From Uloborus plumipes (lineage: Eukaryota > Arthropoda > Arachnida > Araneae > Uloboridae), in NCBI GenBank assembly GCA_038373865.1, contig JAXGGA010002279.1, forward strand, positions 62,001-126,000: DNA of 64,000 nt, in the 5' to 3' direction. Position numbers and translations under genes: made by a program. Below are positions 1 to 11,541 of the stretch, piece after piece. Every line of letters starts with the position of its first letter. Position 1 is the first letter of the stretch. Under the pieces are notes generated by a model, which did not search any database, was not told the DNA's origin, and worked only from the letters and a program-made list of their open reading frames with translations.

Positions 1-800
1 CAATTTTGATAAAAAGTGCAGATACGGTTTTTGCTTCGCACGCAGGATACACGCATATGTTCCATACTAAAGAGTTTCTCTTTGAAATATAATGATTTTA
101 TTTCCTTTTTTCTGCTTGTTTTGTTTTTAATTTTTTTTTAAATCTTGTTCATATGGTCCCCAGGTGTGCATATGTAACCCCTACATTTTTAAGTAAATTG
201 TTACCATTTTTTGTTTAGTTGATTGATTTATGTAAATATAGTTTTGTTTCGTAAATAACTATTTAAGTTTCAAATTTAAAAAAATAATATTTGGTATCAG
301 CCTATTAGAGAAAGTACGCACCAATGAATTCTGGGAAAACAGCTGAGTGGACTTTTAACCCTGTTGATTGTGACCCACAGGGGGCAAGTTGTGACAATAA
401 AAAACAAATTGAATCTAAGACATTTTATTTGGAACAACTAATTTCTTTGCATAATTTCGATAAAAAACAGTAATTTAATGTTACAAATTTCATAAAAACA
501 ACCTCATTAAAACAAAAATTATGTAAGTTCTGTTCAAAAACTAAAACATAAAACAGTTAGCTTAAGAATTGAAAATAGTAAAAATAACATACATGTACCA
601 AAGCTTAGTAAAAATCAACAAAGCATTAATTATGCCTGGTCAATGAAACACAGAAAATGCTGAACTCTTTGGTAAAGAAATTAACAATCAAATTAAAACA
701 CAGTAGTTAAGTCATCATGATCTCAATAATACTTCAAACAGCATAAATACATTTCCCAAAGCACATCTTCCAGACAGTTAACAGATGAACGAAAGTGCAC
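1..800. other. AT-rich sequence, no feature recognised
   Basis: I see no open frame of useful length, no transposon termini and no tRNA-like boxes here. Because the first recognisable host exon begins at 2346 with a 3' splice site, this is most likely part of the preceding intron of that gene. That placement is inferred. Confidence 0.4.
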
Positions 801-980
801 ACCAATCAGCCTAGGCGGCCAAACCAATCAGCCTAGGCGGCTGGTGTTGCATTTAAAACGAGCAGAGTCTGAAACTTTTGAAAAGAAAAGCTGAAAGAAG
901 GAGCTATGGCCTGAAAAAAAAAAAAAAAAAAAGAAAAGCTGAAAAAAAAAAAGAAAAGCTGAAAGAAGGAGCTATGGCCT
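801..980. repeat. Short direct repeats
   Basis: Two small direct duplications sit together. The motif ACCAATCAGCCTAGGCGGC occurs at 801-819 and again at 823-841. A second block, AGCTGAAAGAAGGAGCTATG, appears near 889 and again near 957, separated by A-rich tracts. They look like local slippage or segmental duplication. No function is evident. Confidence 0.7.
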
Positions 981-1099
981 CGTTGGAACGTCGAGGGAGC
1001 TGATCTTTACTGTTCTCGATCAGTACTACTGTTCTTGATCAGTCTTCACTGCTCTTGAAGGAAGGAGTTGAAGGGTTGAAGAGACTTTATGACGAGGTT

Positions 1100-1356
1100 G
1101 ATGTTGAAAATGTTTTCGGATTTTTCGTCTTTGGTGAGCAGGACTAGGAACATGGGAAGGAGTTTATATTTTCATCTGTATGACTTTGGTCAATTTGAAG
1201 CCCAGGTCACTTCGTCTTTAAATTCCTTCAGTCGGGTTACGATGTTGAAAATGTTTTCGAAGTCTTCATCTTTGGAGAGCAGGACTAGGAATAGGGGAAT
1301 TAGTTTCTATTTTCATCTGTATGACTTTGGTCAATTTGACGCCCAGGTCACTTCGT
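1100..1356 (+). repeat. Diverged tandem duplication, 141-bp period
   Basis: The block 1100-1217 is repeated with substitutions at 1241-1356; both copies begin GATGTTGAAAATGTTTTCG and end CCAGGTCACTTCGT. A 99-codon open frame (1089-1388) runs across both copies, so the peptide is internally repeated (RTRNxGxSxYFHLYDFGQF occurs twice). I do not recognise the peptide, and a chance open frame through a duplicated non-coding unit is the simpler reading. It could also be part of an unknown repeat family. Confidence 0.6.
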
Positions 1357-1388
1357 TTCGTGGGGTACGTCGAAGCAAGGATTCGTAG

Positions 1389-2345
1389 AACAACCTTCAG
1401 GAGACGCTTGCTTGGTGAAAGTTGCACGTGAAAGTTATGGTTCAACAGATTTATTGTTGGATCAGCTTTCTTGAGTAGCTGTTTCAGATGTCAGCGACAT
1501 CTGCCACGGAGATGGAGGGGAGTCCGATCTTTCCGTCCGATTTTGAATTTAGTGCTTGCCGTCTCTTTTTTAAGTTTCATCTCTTCATTTTTTCGCATTT
1601 CTTTAGTTCAGGCCCCTTCTTCGGAGAGAGCGTCAATTTTTTTTCTTCGACGATACTTGGCGAATGTAGTCTTGCTTCAGTGGGGGGAGGGTTAATTTCC
1701 AAGTCTTTATTTCTACGGCTTAATTTCATTTTTGGTCTTTTACAGTCTTTGTCGGATGCAGATATATGTTTTTTTTCATGACTTGAACGCAGTTGTTTTT
1801 TTCATGACTTGGAAATAATTAAATTGTGAAAAAAAAAAAAAAAAAAAAAAAAAACACTTTCTAATGGATGAGCTTGGAAGATGGCAGGGAAAGAATACGT
1901 GTGTATTTTTTCGTTTTTTAACATTTTCTATTCTAAGAAATAACACAATATTCAAATGTAAGTTTTCAAATTCCAAGGGCATTTTTTTTAAACAGTAGAT
2001 TGCCCAAGCAGTCACTTTGACCATCTAAAATTATTAATAAACACATTAATATGTTTTATGAAAAGTCATAAAATTCTAAGAAATTGTGTCACAATTAAAA
2101 AGCAGTCAAAATCACTGCTTGGACAATCTAGTACCAAATTTTATTTTCTACAATGGTGATTTTTTATTGAAAATACAAAGCGCACAAATGTTCTTAACTA
2201 CATTTTTGAGGTGTATTTCCGTTTTCGTTTTGTGAAATACAACTCTGGAGGTGTTAAAACTACCTTTAACTATAATATAAAAATGTAAAAATTCTTTTAC
2301 GCGGCTCATTTTCTATAAAATTATGACTGCTTATTCTAATTTTAG
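1389..2345. other. Probable intron upstream of BCH exon
   Basis: Short overlapping open frames on both strands here look like noise. There is an A-tract of about 24 bases near 1830. The segment ends with a pyrimidine-rich 3' splice site (ttctaattttag) directly before the exon at 2346. No transposon ends were recognised. Confidence 0.5.
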
Positions 2346-2444
2346 TTCAAAATTCAGTCGTAAGCTGCGATTTGTGAACAACCTTCAAGAGCTGGAAGAA
2401 CTCATCCCTATGGACCATGTGTGCATTCCAGACAAAGTTAAAGA
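2346..2444 (+). CDS. Internal exon of a BCH-domain protein (BNIP2/caytaxin/PRUNE2-like)
   Basis: The 99-base exon is bounded by a TTTTAG acceptor and a consensus GTAAGTAT donor at 2445. After one base completing a split codon, it encodes 32 residues that include SKFSRKLRFVNNL, EELIPMDHV and IPDKVK, then ends with two bases (GA) of a split codon. This matches the end of the BCH (CRAL-TRIO-like) domain of BNIP2, caytaxin and PRUNE2, which carries SSKF, LxxLIPMEHV and IPD in the same order. ARHGAP1-type BCH domains are a poorer match at the IPMEHV segment. Such proteins are cytosolic scaffolds that regulate Rho-GTPase signalling and transport. The rest of the domain must lie upstream of the window. 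The downstream partner with matching phase is at 27246. Confidence 0.85.
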
Positions 2445-2512
2445 GTAAGTATTAGTATTATTAGCAAGAATGTTAATAGTTGACAGTTTTAAACGTTTTG
2501 TCTAATTTTTAG

Positions 2513-2621
2513 CATATTTCAAGGGGCACAGATTAAGATGATACGGTCCTTAAAATCCAAGGATCGTCTTTCCAGCCCTTATCAAGGAAAGACATTTTTG
2601 CCTTTGTGTTTACTATTGTAG
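2513..2621 (+). CDS. Possible alternative terminal exon of the BCH gene
   Basis: A pyrimidine-rich acceptor (TCTAATTTTTAG) lies 68 bases downstream of the exon donor at 2445. Splicing to it in phase would add about 36 codons, including SLKSKDRLSSPYQG, before a TAG at 2619-2621. The peptide does not resemble the tail of known BCH proteins, whereas the exon at 27246 does. This is a candidate only. Transcript reads would decide whether the short intron is used. Confidence 0.2.
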
Positions 2622-3187
2622 CCTGCATTAGTTATTTTGAAATTATGAATAATTACTAAAATTAAAAAATAAATTAAATTAAAAAAATGCCCTTAGAAAA
2701 TTGCAAGCAATAAATATGGGGAAACTAGAGAGATTTGACCCGCTTTTTGCAATATATATATATTCTTCTTTTCAAGTTCATCAGATCTTTTAAGAAAGTT
2801 TATAAAAAATTCATGTCCCATTTACATTCATTGAGAAAACTAAAGAAAGAGGAGCGCTTCAAATTTGCTTCATAAAAAGTGCTTCAAAGGAATATACTAT
2901 ATCAAGATTGATTTCAAAGTAAGATCAATTTTTTTTTAAATTAGAATTCTAGACATTTCTTTTTTAAACTAATTAAATGACATATACAGTTTTAAAAATG
3001 TTAGATCATAAAATGAAACTAAGTTTTGGGAGGTTTGACATTGGTCAAACCTCCCAGAACTGATGTGGCTTAGATTTCCCTTATTGGTCATTTTAGCAAA
3101 AGAAAATAATCAAATCAAAACAAAAATAAAAATTGAAAGTAAAAAGCAAAAGTTAAGTCTTTAGATTAGTATATACTCGACTGCAAC
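2622..3187. other. Intron sequence, one small hairpin
   Basis: This is AT-rich intron sequence without transposon ends. It contains the perfect small inverted repeat listed separately at 3027-3056. Confidence 0.4.
3027..3056. repeat. Perfect 13-bp inverted repeat (hairpin)
   Basis: TGGGAGGTTTGAC is followed by the 4-base loop ATTG and its exact reverse complement. The stem is unusually GC-rich for the surroundings. It is not followed by a T-run, and no mature microRNA can be claimed from a 13-bp stem. Confidence 0.8.
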
Positions 3188-3365
3188 CTTTCTTGACAAA
3201 AACATCGTGACGTCCGCGTGACGTTTGCGTGACGTTAGCCTATGAAAAACGAGCTGGATAAAACGTCACAGCCTACTTGGCGAATTAGAGGAGATCGCTA
3301 ACTGCTTGTGAGCTCTTATTGGTTTATTCCGTAGTGACGTTGAGTGTCAAGTTAAGTTGCTTTCT
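3188..3365. mobile_element. Truncated copy of the Harbinger-like MITE seen complete at 24409
   Basis: About 170 bases (TTGACAAAAACATCGTGACG onward, through AAACGTCACAGCCTACTTGG and TGTGAGCTCTTATTGG) match the inside of the element at 24409-24710. The terminal repeats are not preserved here. The segment carries three close TGACGT half-sites at about 3209-3235; the copy at 24409 has fewer. Confidence 0.75.
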
Positions 3366-4246
3366 AGTATAGTAATCTAAATACGCAAACAGGTAAATTA
3401 ACTTTTGAATATGGACAACAGTCACAGAAGAAGTTGCAACAATTATTTTTTCTTCTGAAAAAGATATTACATTTCATTTCACCTTAATTCTACTTTAAAA
3501 TTGCCAAAATATGGTATCAAGTAGAAGCTAAAGATAGAAACAACTTCTGATTCTACTTTATTCCATGCTGTCATCTTTTTCTCAACAGTTAAATAGATGT
3601 TTAAATAGGAAAAAGATAGGGTGGGTCTAATCTCACCAGTTTACTTTACGTTAGATACTTACATTAAAATGACATCAACAGTATACCTTGAATTTTCAAA
3701 AATACCATTGTATAAGCTATATTTCAAAATGAAAGACATTTTCGTTGAAAATTTCACATAAAATTAAACTTACAAAACACTGAATGATAACAATTACAAA
3801 TAGTTAAAATTTTCAATTATAATTAGAATGAATGTAGTTTCAGAAAAACAAGGGAAGGTGCTAGGAGCATATAAAGCTCACTTTTTAACATTCCTTATAA
3901 TGAAAGGTGTCTTGTGTGACATAGTTTTTTTTCTTTTGTAATTTTTGTAAATAAATAATTGTTGCACAAAATAGTAACTCTCCAAACCATCATTCCATTA
4001 ATTTTTTGGAATATTTCACTTGACCTTTGCTTATTTTTTTATTATTTTTTTCAAATGCAACGGAATAAAAAGGATATAAAATCGAATTATTCACGCCAAT
4101 GGTTTGCATTTGCAAAAGGAATTTTACAATATTCAGTTAATAATATTTTGTGCGGAAATGTTTCTACGTTTATATTTCAATACTTCCTTTTTTAATCAAA
4201 AGACATACTATGCTCTGTCTTTATCAATTACAATAAGAGATACATT
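3366..4246. other. Intron sequence, nothing recognised
   Basis: AT-rich sequence with only short spurious open frames. No repeats or termini recognised. Confidence 0.35.
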
Positions 4247-4254
4247 GTACAGTT

Positions 4255-5099
4255 CAGGCCCGTGCCCAGGATTTCATAAAGGGAGGGGTTTTCATGCTTT
4301 TTCATCCAAATTTGTATTGTTAGGAAAACATACCAGTGTTTCAGTTTGAGGCATCACAGGGGGTGGGGGTCACAACATCCCCCCCCCCCCTCCTCCGAAG
4401 CCTAAATTTTAAATCGTGTTACCAATCCAATATGGTATTTTATATACTAAGGATTATATAAAATATCATACTGGGATTGATAAAATATACATGTAATGGT
4501 TTTTATGATTCCCTTCCCTTCAGAAGAGAAATTTTGCATGCGCTAGTGACTGCAATAGGATGAAGTCGAAAATTCACACAACTTGAACGTCAGAGGTTGT
4601 GCGGATTTTAGAGTTTGGTAGATTTCGAGGCCATAAAATAACGATTATAGTTTTGATTTATTAAAACAGAATAGTGATGCAAACAAATTAATAGAAAACA
4701 TAATAGCAGTTTTTCACTTTTATTTTACCCAACTATAGATGGCAAAAATACTGAATATTAAAATGCATGTAGTGAGAACGATGTTATAATAGAAACTGAG
4801 AAATTTCCAAAAATTATTCGCTCTGATAAATTTGTAATATGTTTTAAAACTTTAAAATGTAAAATTAATTTAAAATCTTATTAATTTTATAAATATTCAC
4901 TCAGTCTATTTCTCAGCAATTCAACTTAGTTTTTTTCAAAATTAACTTTGAAAATGTTTTAAAGAAATAAAGCGTTTCGCACAAAATTTTATATTAAAGC
5001 TAATTTACGTCAAACGTGCATTTTCTTCATTTGGCTTATTATTATTTTCCCAATGGGAGGGGTTTAACCCCCAAAACCCACTCCTTGGGTACGGCCCTG
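4255..5099. mobile_element. Non-autonomous hAT element (MITE)
   Basis: The left end CAGGCCCGTGCCCAGGA and the reverse complement of the right end, CAGGGCCGTACCCAAGGA, form imperfect terminal inverted repeats of about 17 bp. The element is flanked by a perfect 8-bp duplication, GTACAGTT (4247-4254 and 5100-5107). An 8-bp duplication with CAGG-type termini is diagnostic of the hAT superfamily. The 845-bp body has no transposase frame, so it must have been moved in trans. Confidence 0.92.
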
Positions 5100-5375
5100 G
5101 TACAGTTGTTTATTATAAGGTAATGATAGGTTTGTTATCCTTAGGTTTTTTATTTTTATTATAAACACTAATGGGACTCTTCTGTAAAAAAAGCATTATT
5201 TCCACTTGTAATAGTCAAGTTTAATTTATACTGAAGGTTAAAGCAAGATGGATTGGTTCTCTTTCACTTTGAATTATTAAATATAAGACTTATTTTTATT
5301 GCTTGAGTCACACTTAGTTTTCTTGAACAGAGAACATTCGCGCTGCATTAATTTTAACAACTTATACTCTTAACT

Positions 5376-5690
5376 TACGCTCAAAATCTACAAAGGCAGA
5401 CCACTCGATGACTACACACTCCAGGGCCCCACGATAAGCCGTTAAACCCGTTGAATGGGGCCCTGAAGAAAGCTCTTTTTTTGTTCCGGACCAGCAGCCG
5501 AGCAGTCCCTGATCCAGCACCTCCAAATATATTGATTTGGGATGGGAACTGGGAGGACTTTGTGACTTCGAAAATGCTTAATGTGCCCCAGTCACCATTT
5601 GTGAGCACAGAGGATATTCGATCGTCAGGCATCAAACCCGGAACCCGTCAGTTACGAGTCTGACGCCTTACCGATCAGGCCACCACGGCT
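5376..5690 (-). mobile_element. tRNA-derived SINE
   Basis: On the minus strand the element starts GCCGTGGTGGCCTGATCGG and carries a recognisable RNA polymerase III A box (TGGCCTGATCGG, 5671-5682) and B box (GGGTTTGATGCC, 5628-5639), spaced as in a tRNA. A tRNA-unrelated body of about 250 bases follows. The B box departs from GGTTCGANNCC at a few positions, so this is a decayed copy. The strand follows from the box order. Confidence 0.85.
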
Positions 5691-5850
5691 TCAGGGAGTC
5701 TCACCCGGACAGGAACTTAAACCCAAAGAAAATTAAAAACAAAACATAAATTATAACATTAAAAATGAATTCGATTGAACGTGTATGGATATAGAATAAA
5801 ATATTTATGTCTTATAATTTAAAACAGAATGAAAACTGAGTCTATTTTAA

Positions 5851-6662
5851 CCCGTAACAGGGGAGGTGAAAAAATAATACGTAACAGGGGACGCGAGGTC
5901 TCAGAGACCGAGCGACGTTCTATTTTTTAAAAAATCATGTAATTAATATAGATTCCTGTTATTTCTCGTAGCCGTTTTTTAAACTTTTATTTACTCGGAA
6001 AAAAATCCTTTTTTAATTTTGAATTAAAATATACATTTTCCGATTACATTTTGCTAGACCTTTAAGATTTTTTGAGAAAAAGCATATGTTGTAGCAAATA
6101 TTTTACTACTAATAATAAAAACAAATATATTATTTATTAATGACTACATTTTCATTATTTAACACGAGCAGAACATTTTAACACCAGAAAATTGAATGTA
6201 GCATGTAACAAGAAAATTTTGACAGCGCCTAAACTATTAGTACCGCGTCGTATGTCTAATAACAATTCTGACCTCGTCGTCAATAAAACAGTCAATGTGT
6301 ATTTTTTGTGAAAAATCGAAATAATTCCCAATATCATCTAGAATATTTTATGTCTCTTGCGCATAATGCGCGGATAGGATTAAAAAAAATCATTTCCGCG
6401 CTCCTAACGCCAGAACCATGGGTCTCACCGCCGAGAATTGTAATACTGAACTGGAGGTAAGGTCTCATAGACCGCTATTGAAGAATTCAAAGAAATTTCA
6501 ACCAGATGCACATGCCGAAAAATGTTGATGAGACAGGCTGATGTTCGAGGTCTTAAAACAAGAAGCTATCGAAAAAAGCAACTTCTTTGGATATAGACTG
6601 CATTAGGGCAGAAGGGGTGAATGTTTGAGCGGTCCGTGAGACCGCACGCTCCCTGTTATGGG
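5851..6662. mobile_element. piggyBac-like MITE
   Basis: The left end CCCGTAACAGGGG follows TTAA (5847-5850). The right end CCCTGTTATGGG is followed by TTTA, a one-base decay of TTAA. Just inside each end are palindromic GGTCTC...GAGACC motifs (for example GAGGTCTCAGAGACCGAGC near 5894 and its partner near 6630). CCC termini and TTAA targets are typical of piggyBac. No transposase frame is present. An alternative terminus, CGTAACAGGGG, occurs about 30 bp in from the left end, suggesting a duplicated subterminal repeat. Confidence 0.7.
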
Positions 6663-7580
6663 TTTATTTCTATTTGCAATTAGAATGCATATTATAATCA
6701 TTTTTATTATTATAAATTTATCCCTTTAACTACAACATTTAAAACAATAAATTATTTATACTAAATTATAATTTAAAACGGCACGAAAACTAAATCTATT
6801 CTAATAAAAATACCTATTGAATTCTATTTACGATTATAATGCATATTATCATCAATTTTCATTACTACAAATTTATTAATTTAACTACAATTTTGATCAA
6901 TTGCTCTCTTGATTCAGTTACTCCATTTTAGGGTACATAGATACTCTTGCAGTTAAAAGTATGGACAAGTGTTTAAAAACAATGATGATTATTGACGATG
7001 CAATAAAAATTGTTAACTTTATTAAGGAAATATCTTTAAAATGTAAAAATTTTTAAGCTGTGCTAAGTGGTTGGTGGTTGGTTCGTTGTCTTGGGTTTAT
7101 TGGTCAAGAGCCTGAAGATGCTATACTGCGCCAAAGGATAATATTGTTTAAAAAATGAAGAGATGACAAAACAAAAAGTATCTAAAATACAATGAACATG
7201 AAACTTCTAAAATTTAAAAACATTTTCGAAAGAGCATATATACATATGCATACAAACTATACAAAAACGAAGATTAAAATTCTAAATGATGACTCGAAAG
7301 AAAAAACTACAATAATTTAGCTGCTTTTTGTGGTGAAATGGGTTTCCATTTCACTGTGAAGTTATCATACTGACCAAACTTACACCTATAAAACAAAACA
7401 CACGCCTACGATTACACCAATATTGGCCATACATACATCGGTGTCTATTTATCATCAGTAGTAGTTTAGTACTTGGTGGGCCTCAAAGATTTTTTCCCTT
7501 AAAATTGGTGCACCGCAGACCTAAACATGTTAGGAACAGCTACCCTGAATAATACATTATTGAGTAAAAATACTATACAT
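6663..7580. other. Intron with diverged duplications
   Basis: The stretch 6755-6800 repeats the sequence just left of the piggyBac-like element (AATTTAAAAC...GAAAACT...TCTATT, near 5818-5850). Another segment (ATGCATATTATAATCA near 6686, ATGCATATTATCATCA near 6840) is tandemly repeated at about 155 bp. Nothing coding is visible. Confidence 0.45.
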
Positions 7581-7703
7581 AAACTGCAAAAAATTAACTG
7601 TTGTTTTTACAGTGTAATACTGGAAGCAAAGGTTCCAATTTAAAACTGTAACCTCTGCTGGCTGTATTATACTGTAAAAACATCAGTTTATTCTATGCAG
7701 TGT
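7581..7703. mobile_element. Short copy of the CTGTAAAA MITE family
   Basis: The left end ACTGCAAAAAATTAACTG and right end CAGTTTATTCTATGCAGT are imperfect inverted repeats. Inside are the family hallmarks: GTTGTTTTTACAGT, a segment equivalent to CTGGCAGCAGAGGTTCCAAT, and AAACTGTAA. This 123-bp copy lacks the internal array of the larger copies at 24013, 27366, 46050 and 48694. Confidence 0.8.
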
Positions 7704-8107
7704 ACATAACATAATGAATGCAATACATTTAACCTATAGTAAATAGATAATTTAGCAAGGAGTATGCCAATAATTGAAATACTTTTCTGTAATTAATAGA
7801 AATTCCCTTGCTGTAATCAGATAAGCATTTGTAAAAGCTCTGCAAAGTAATGAACGGTTGAATCTTAATTCCCTCGCTAATATCGAGCAAATTTTATCTG
7901 GAGCACCAGTTTCACAAACTAAAATAAGTTTGCTTATTCCATTCATCAATGGAATAAGTGTTTCAGGCTCTGTACACAAGTTAGCTTCGTCAACTATGCA
8001 GCATATATGTGCAGGGGCGGCATTTCAACATTTCATTTGAGGGGGCAATTGAGAATGAGCAAGCGATCAAGTGACGGGAATGAGTTTACCATAGTAAGCA
8101 CGGGATG
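7704..8107. other. Intron sequence, nothing firm
   Basis: A CAGGGGCGGCATTT sequence near 8013 resembles a hAT-type terminus, but no matching opposite end or 8-bp duplication was found. Confidence 0.35.
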
Positions 8108-9405
8108 AGGGTGTTAAATTGGTTGTGTTAAATCAAAATCCCGAAATGTGTAAGCACTCATAAAAGTTAATTTTAGGGTATACATTTGATCATTACTAAT
8201 GTTCGCTAAATTTTTATTCGAAAAAAGTTTAGTGTCAGTAGCAGCATTAGTGCAAAATTTTACAATTATTATGTTTCCTTCCTCGGGGAAAACAGATTTG
8301 TCATTATCATGAGCAATGTATGCTGTTTGACATTCAACAGTTATATGACTTTTTTTCACCGCAAGAAAGAATTTCACAAAAGTATGAATGATTTTGACGA
8401 AAATGGGTCCAAGGTTTAGATCCAAGTTTCCAAGAGCATCAAAGGCAGGAAGGTGTTAGTAATCCTCAAAAGTATTATAAGTAGTACTACGCACTACCTG
8501 TAGGGATCTGGATACAGGAGGAGGATCATTTGTTTAATTTTGAAAAAGCCAATCTACGTTCCATTCAAGAATCAGTAATAAAACATCTAATGAATCAATA
8601 GTAATACGACCTACATGGAATTTCATACACTTTTTAGGAAGGTAAACATAGTTTCTAGAGAGAGTAAGAATTTGACTGTTGCGCATCACTTTAAGGAGAT
8701 AAGGGACTTGTTAAGTTTTCAGAATCAATTAAACTAGTGCTTTGGTTAAGACTAGCAATCGCAGTGTGACCTGCGCGCCTGATGACTTAGCTACATCTTT
8801 TGTAACATCATTCCGACTATCAAGCTGAGAAGCTGCTGAAGCTGATAAGTTTGCATTGCAATTATCAGTTTCTTCCGGGTCTCTTTTTTCTGTTTCAATA
8901 GAAGACAAAGGTTTTTTAAATTCATCTTTTGACAAAGAACGGGGAGGCACGCTATTTTCAGAAACTTTATTTATACCGTTTCTTGTAGACAATTCAGCAC
9001 TGTCATTTGCTTTATGAATTGAATTTACTGAACTATAAGTACCGATTTGTAATACTTCGGAGGTAATGTTAACTTGATTCAAAACGTTTGTTAGGTTTGA
9101 AACTGAATCATTTTAACTTAGTATGGTGTCATTTTGAACGCATGTCAAATGAAGAAGATATTCACTTGACTTGCGAGAATTTTTATTTTGAGAAATGGGC
9201 ACATTATAATGTGCAAGATTAGTTTTTGGTTGAGGTTTAGTCTTTTTTATTTCCATTGTTATAACCCCCTTTTTGGCCGTTTTTCTTTATAACCTTATAA
9301 AAAGTGATTTTGTAGGAGTAATTGGAATAACAATGTAATATGTGTTTTCCTTCTCACTCGACCTATCGGTTGCAGAGTTGCCTTCCTGGCCGTCATCTGC
9401 CATAG
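8108..9405 (-). pseudogene. Decayed coding region of an unidentified protein
   Basis: Minus-strand reading yields coding-like blocks in order. A start region MADDGQEGNSATDRSSEKEN begins at about 9404. A frame containing LAHYNVPISQNKNS then runs through an in-frame TAA into a 117-codon open block (9082-8729, rich in Ser, Asn, Asp and Glu). Next comes LPKKCMKFHVGRITIDSLDV near 8600, and finally a 103-codon block (8425-8114, with KSHITVECQTAYIAHDNDKS). At least two frame changes and several stops separate the blocks, so it no longer encodes one protein. A pyrimidine tract plus AG lies just upstream of the ATG. I do not recognise the family. It could be a host pseudogene, a transposon-encoded protein or an old viral insertion. 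The sequence alone does not settle which. Confidence 0.5.
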
Positions 9406-9768
9406 TATACAGCAGCCTAAAAAAAGTGAAATAAAATAGTATTACAAAGTTTGACCAATAAGAAAATTGTATTTTTAAAACAGTTTCAATTTTTTAGACC
9501 AGTAATTTAGTTTGTAAGTAAAATTTTGGTTTTAAGAGAAATTTTATTAAATTTGTTTCAGATTAGCGGTTTCGTCCCGAAAAGATAAATATGGTAGAAC
9601 ATTTACACAATGCAAGCATAAATTACTAAAATAGAAAGTCGGGGACACATCAGAATAAAAGTTAAAAAACAGGAGGATGCTGTCTCGTAGACTATACCAT
9701 TACTTACAATGTAAGAAAATATTCAAAGTTACTTTTTATGACAGCTTCCAAAATTCGATGATAACAAA

Positions 9769-9876
9769 CCCAAGTAGCACGCTTCGTTTTTTAAAGGTTG
9801 TAAAATGGTTATTAACGTTGTAACAACCGATTAAAAACGTTTATAAAACGTTTAAACGTTTTTTGTGCTACCTGGG
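9769..9876. mobile_element. 108-bp MITE (CCCAAGTAGCAC family), copy 1
   Basis: Termini CCCAAGTAGCAC and GTGCTACCTGGG are inverted repeats with one mismatch. The body holds self-complementary AACGTTGTAACAACC and repeated AAACGTTT motifs. Nearly identical copies lie at 45086-45193 and 45940-46036, showing recent dispersal of a very small family. Confidence 0.88.
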
Positions 9877-11541
9877 AAGGAGTTTATTTTGAAGGTATTA
9901 AAGCATTACGTTGTTTTTTTTCTAACACCAAATACTATTCTAAAAATATGTGGTGGCAGTCAAAATTAAAAGGATGCAAAAAAAAGAAAAAAAGAAAAGA
10001 AAAAAAAACAAGCTAACCATGGTTTCAGTAGGCCCGAAAATCATGAAGATTTTATAACTAGAGTGGGTAATTGTGGCGAATGAAACATTTTTTAAAGTTA
10101 GTTTTTATGAAAATTTCCTGGAATTTAGTATTTATAGGATGCAGTTTAAATTTAGACAATCATGTGATGTGGACAAATTTTTGGGGGTACGTCGCATAGG
10201 TACTTCAGAGTCTGAGAAAGAAAAAGAAGTGGCTTTTAAAAATTTATGACATACTGCTAGTGAAATTGCAGCAAAACTAAATAGATAGAGATCGGTCATT
10301 TATGTTAACAATCCCGTCAAATATGGAGGACAAACATGGGCACCTATATGCGAAATTTTAGGGGGGGGGGCTCAGATACTTTTCTCATGTTTCAGCAGGC
10401 TATTTCTCCATGGAAAGCAATTTCAGCGTAAAATAGTTATTAAAAGTTGGCGTTTTTAATAGCTTAATCATTAACGGCTGAAGAAGAAATGTTTTAATAT
10501 TTTTGCCGAAAAAATAGTATACTAAAAGCAAGGAAGTACTAAATTCCCTAGTAGAAGTACTTGAGCTCCCAATTGGCCCTCCCCCCAGATAAAGACGCCC
10601 ATAGCGCCAAATACGTACAGGTAGGCCATCTATCGAATGGACTACCTGTAATTTAATTTAATGGCTTATCTACCCATTTTCACTTTTGTTTCTATGCGTG
10701 TGAAATTAATGATAATAGGACGACATTGCTCCAAAAATACAAAAATCAGTGTAAGTTAAAAGGGAGTTCAAGTTACGATGAAGTGCTCTAACTATTTAAC
10801 ATGTAGCTAAAATGAGAAACAACGTTTAAAAGCACAAATAAGATTAAAAGATTAAAAGTTTTAAAAGAGGTCAAACATGTTTTGGAAGCAACAGCCTCTT
10901 TCTTAAGTGCCCAGCAAGCAAAACAAAGTTGTCTTTTACTTTTAAACCCTTTTGAGCTAAAAAGGAAAAAAAAACTTTTTTAACAGTAACTAATACTGGC
11001 AGTTGAAAAATTAAAAAAAAAAATTGTATCAATTGTCAATCATTTAAAAAAAAATCCACTTTGGAAAAAATTATTCAATAATTCCGTTTCCAATTTGCCA
11101 AAAAAAAAAGTCTGCATGAAAAGATAACAAATTAAAATCATAATCATGATAAACAATAATAATGATTCTTTTAGGGGAAGAAAAGAAACTAAAGGAAAGA
11201 AACAATATGAAAAAGTTTTCAAAACGTGAACTTGTTTGGCTTAACCCTCTAGCTACTTTATAGCACAACAACCATTACTTACATTCTGATGGTACAGTTT
11301 AGAAACACTCTTTTAATTCTACTTTTTCATGATAGATTGGGAGATTTGTTTCCTTGTATATTCTTAATTATCGATATGGCAGCTAAAAAAAGATTTTTGA
11401 AGACATTTTCAGTAGTTCATAATGCGGTAGATAAAGGATTATGTATAACACCTGACATTGATCCATCAATCTTACATTACTCCATGACCAACTTTAGATT
11501 TATCTGAAGAAGATTAATATTATTATTATTATTATTATTAT
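9877..11541. other. AT-rich sequence without a recognised gene
   Basis: Overlapping short frames on both strands (for example 11071-11271 and 11289-11507) show no domain. An (ATT)n run of about 24 bases lies at 11517-11541. A G-tract (10360-10368) and a C-rich run (10578-10585) face each other 210 bp apart, but I could not define an element. Confidence 0.35.

Noticed and set aside
1471..2024. Overlapping short frames on both strands
   Set aside because: No domain, mutual overlap in several frames and composition following the local base bias.
8013..8110. hAT terminus CAGGGGCGGCATTT
   Set aside because: No partner terminus or 8-bp duplication located within several kb.
10320..10620. Possible element bounded by GGGCACC and GCGCC strings
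   Set aside because: Termini not complementary enough and no duplication found.
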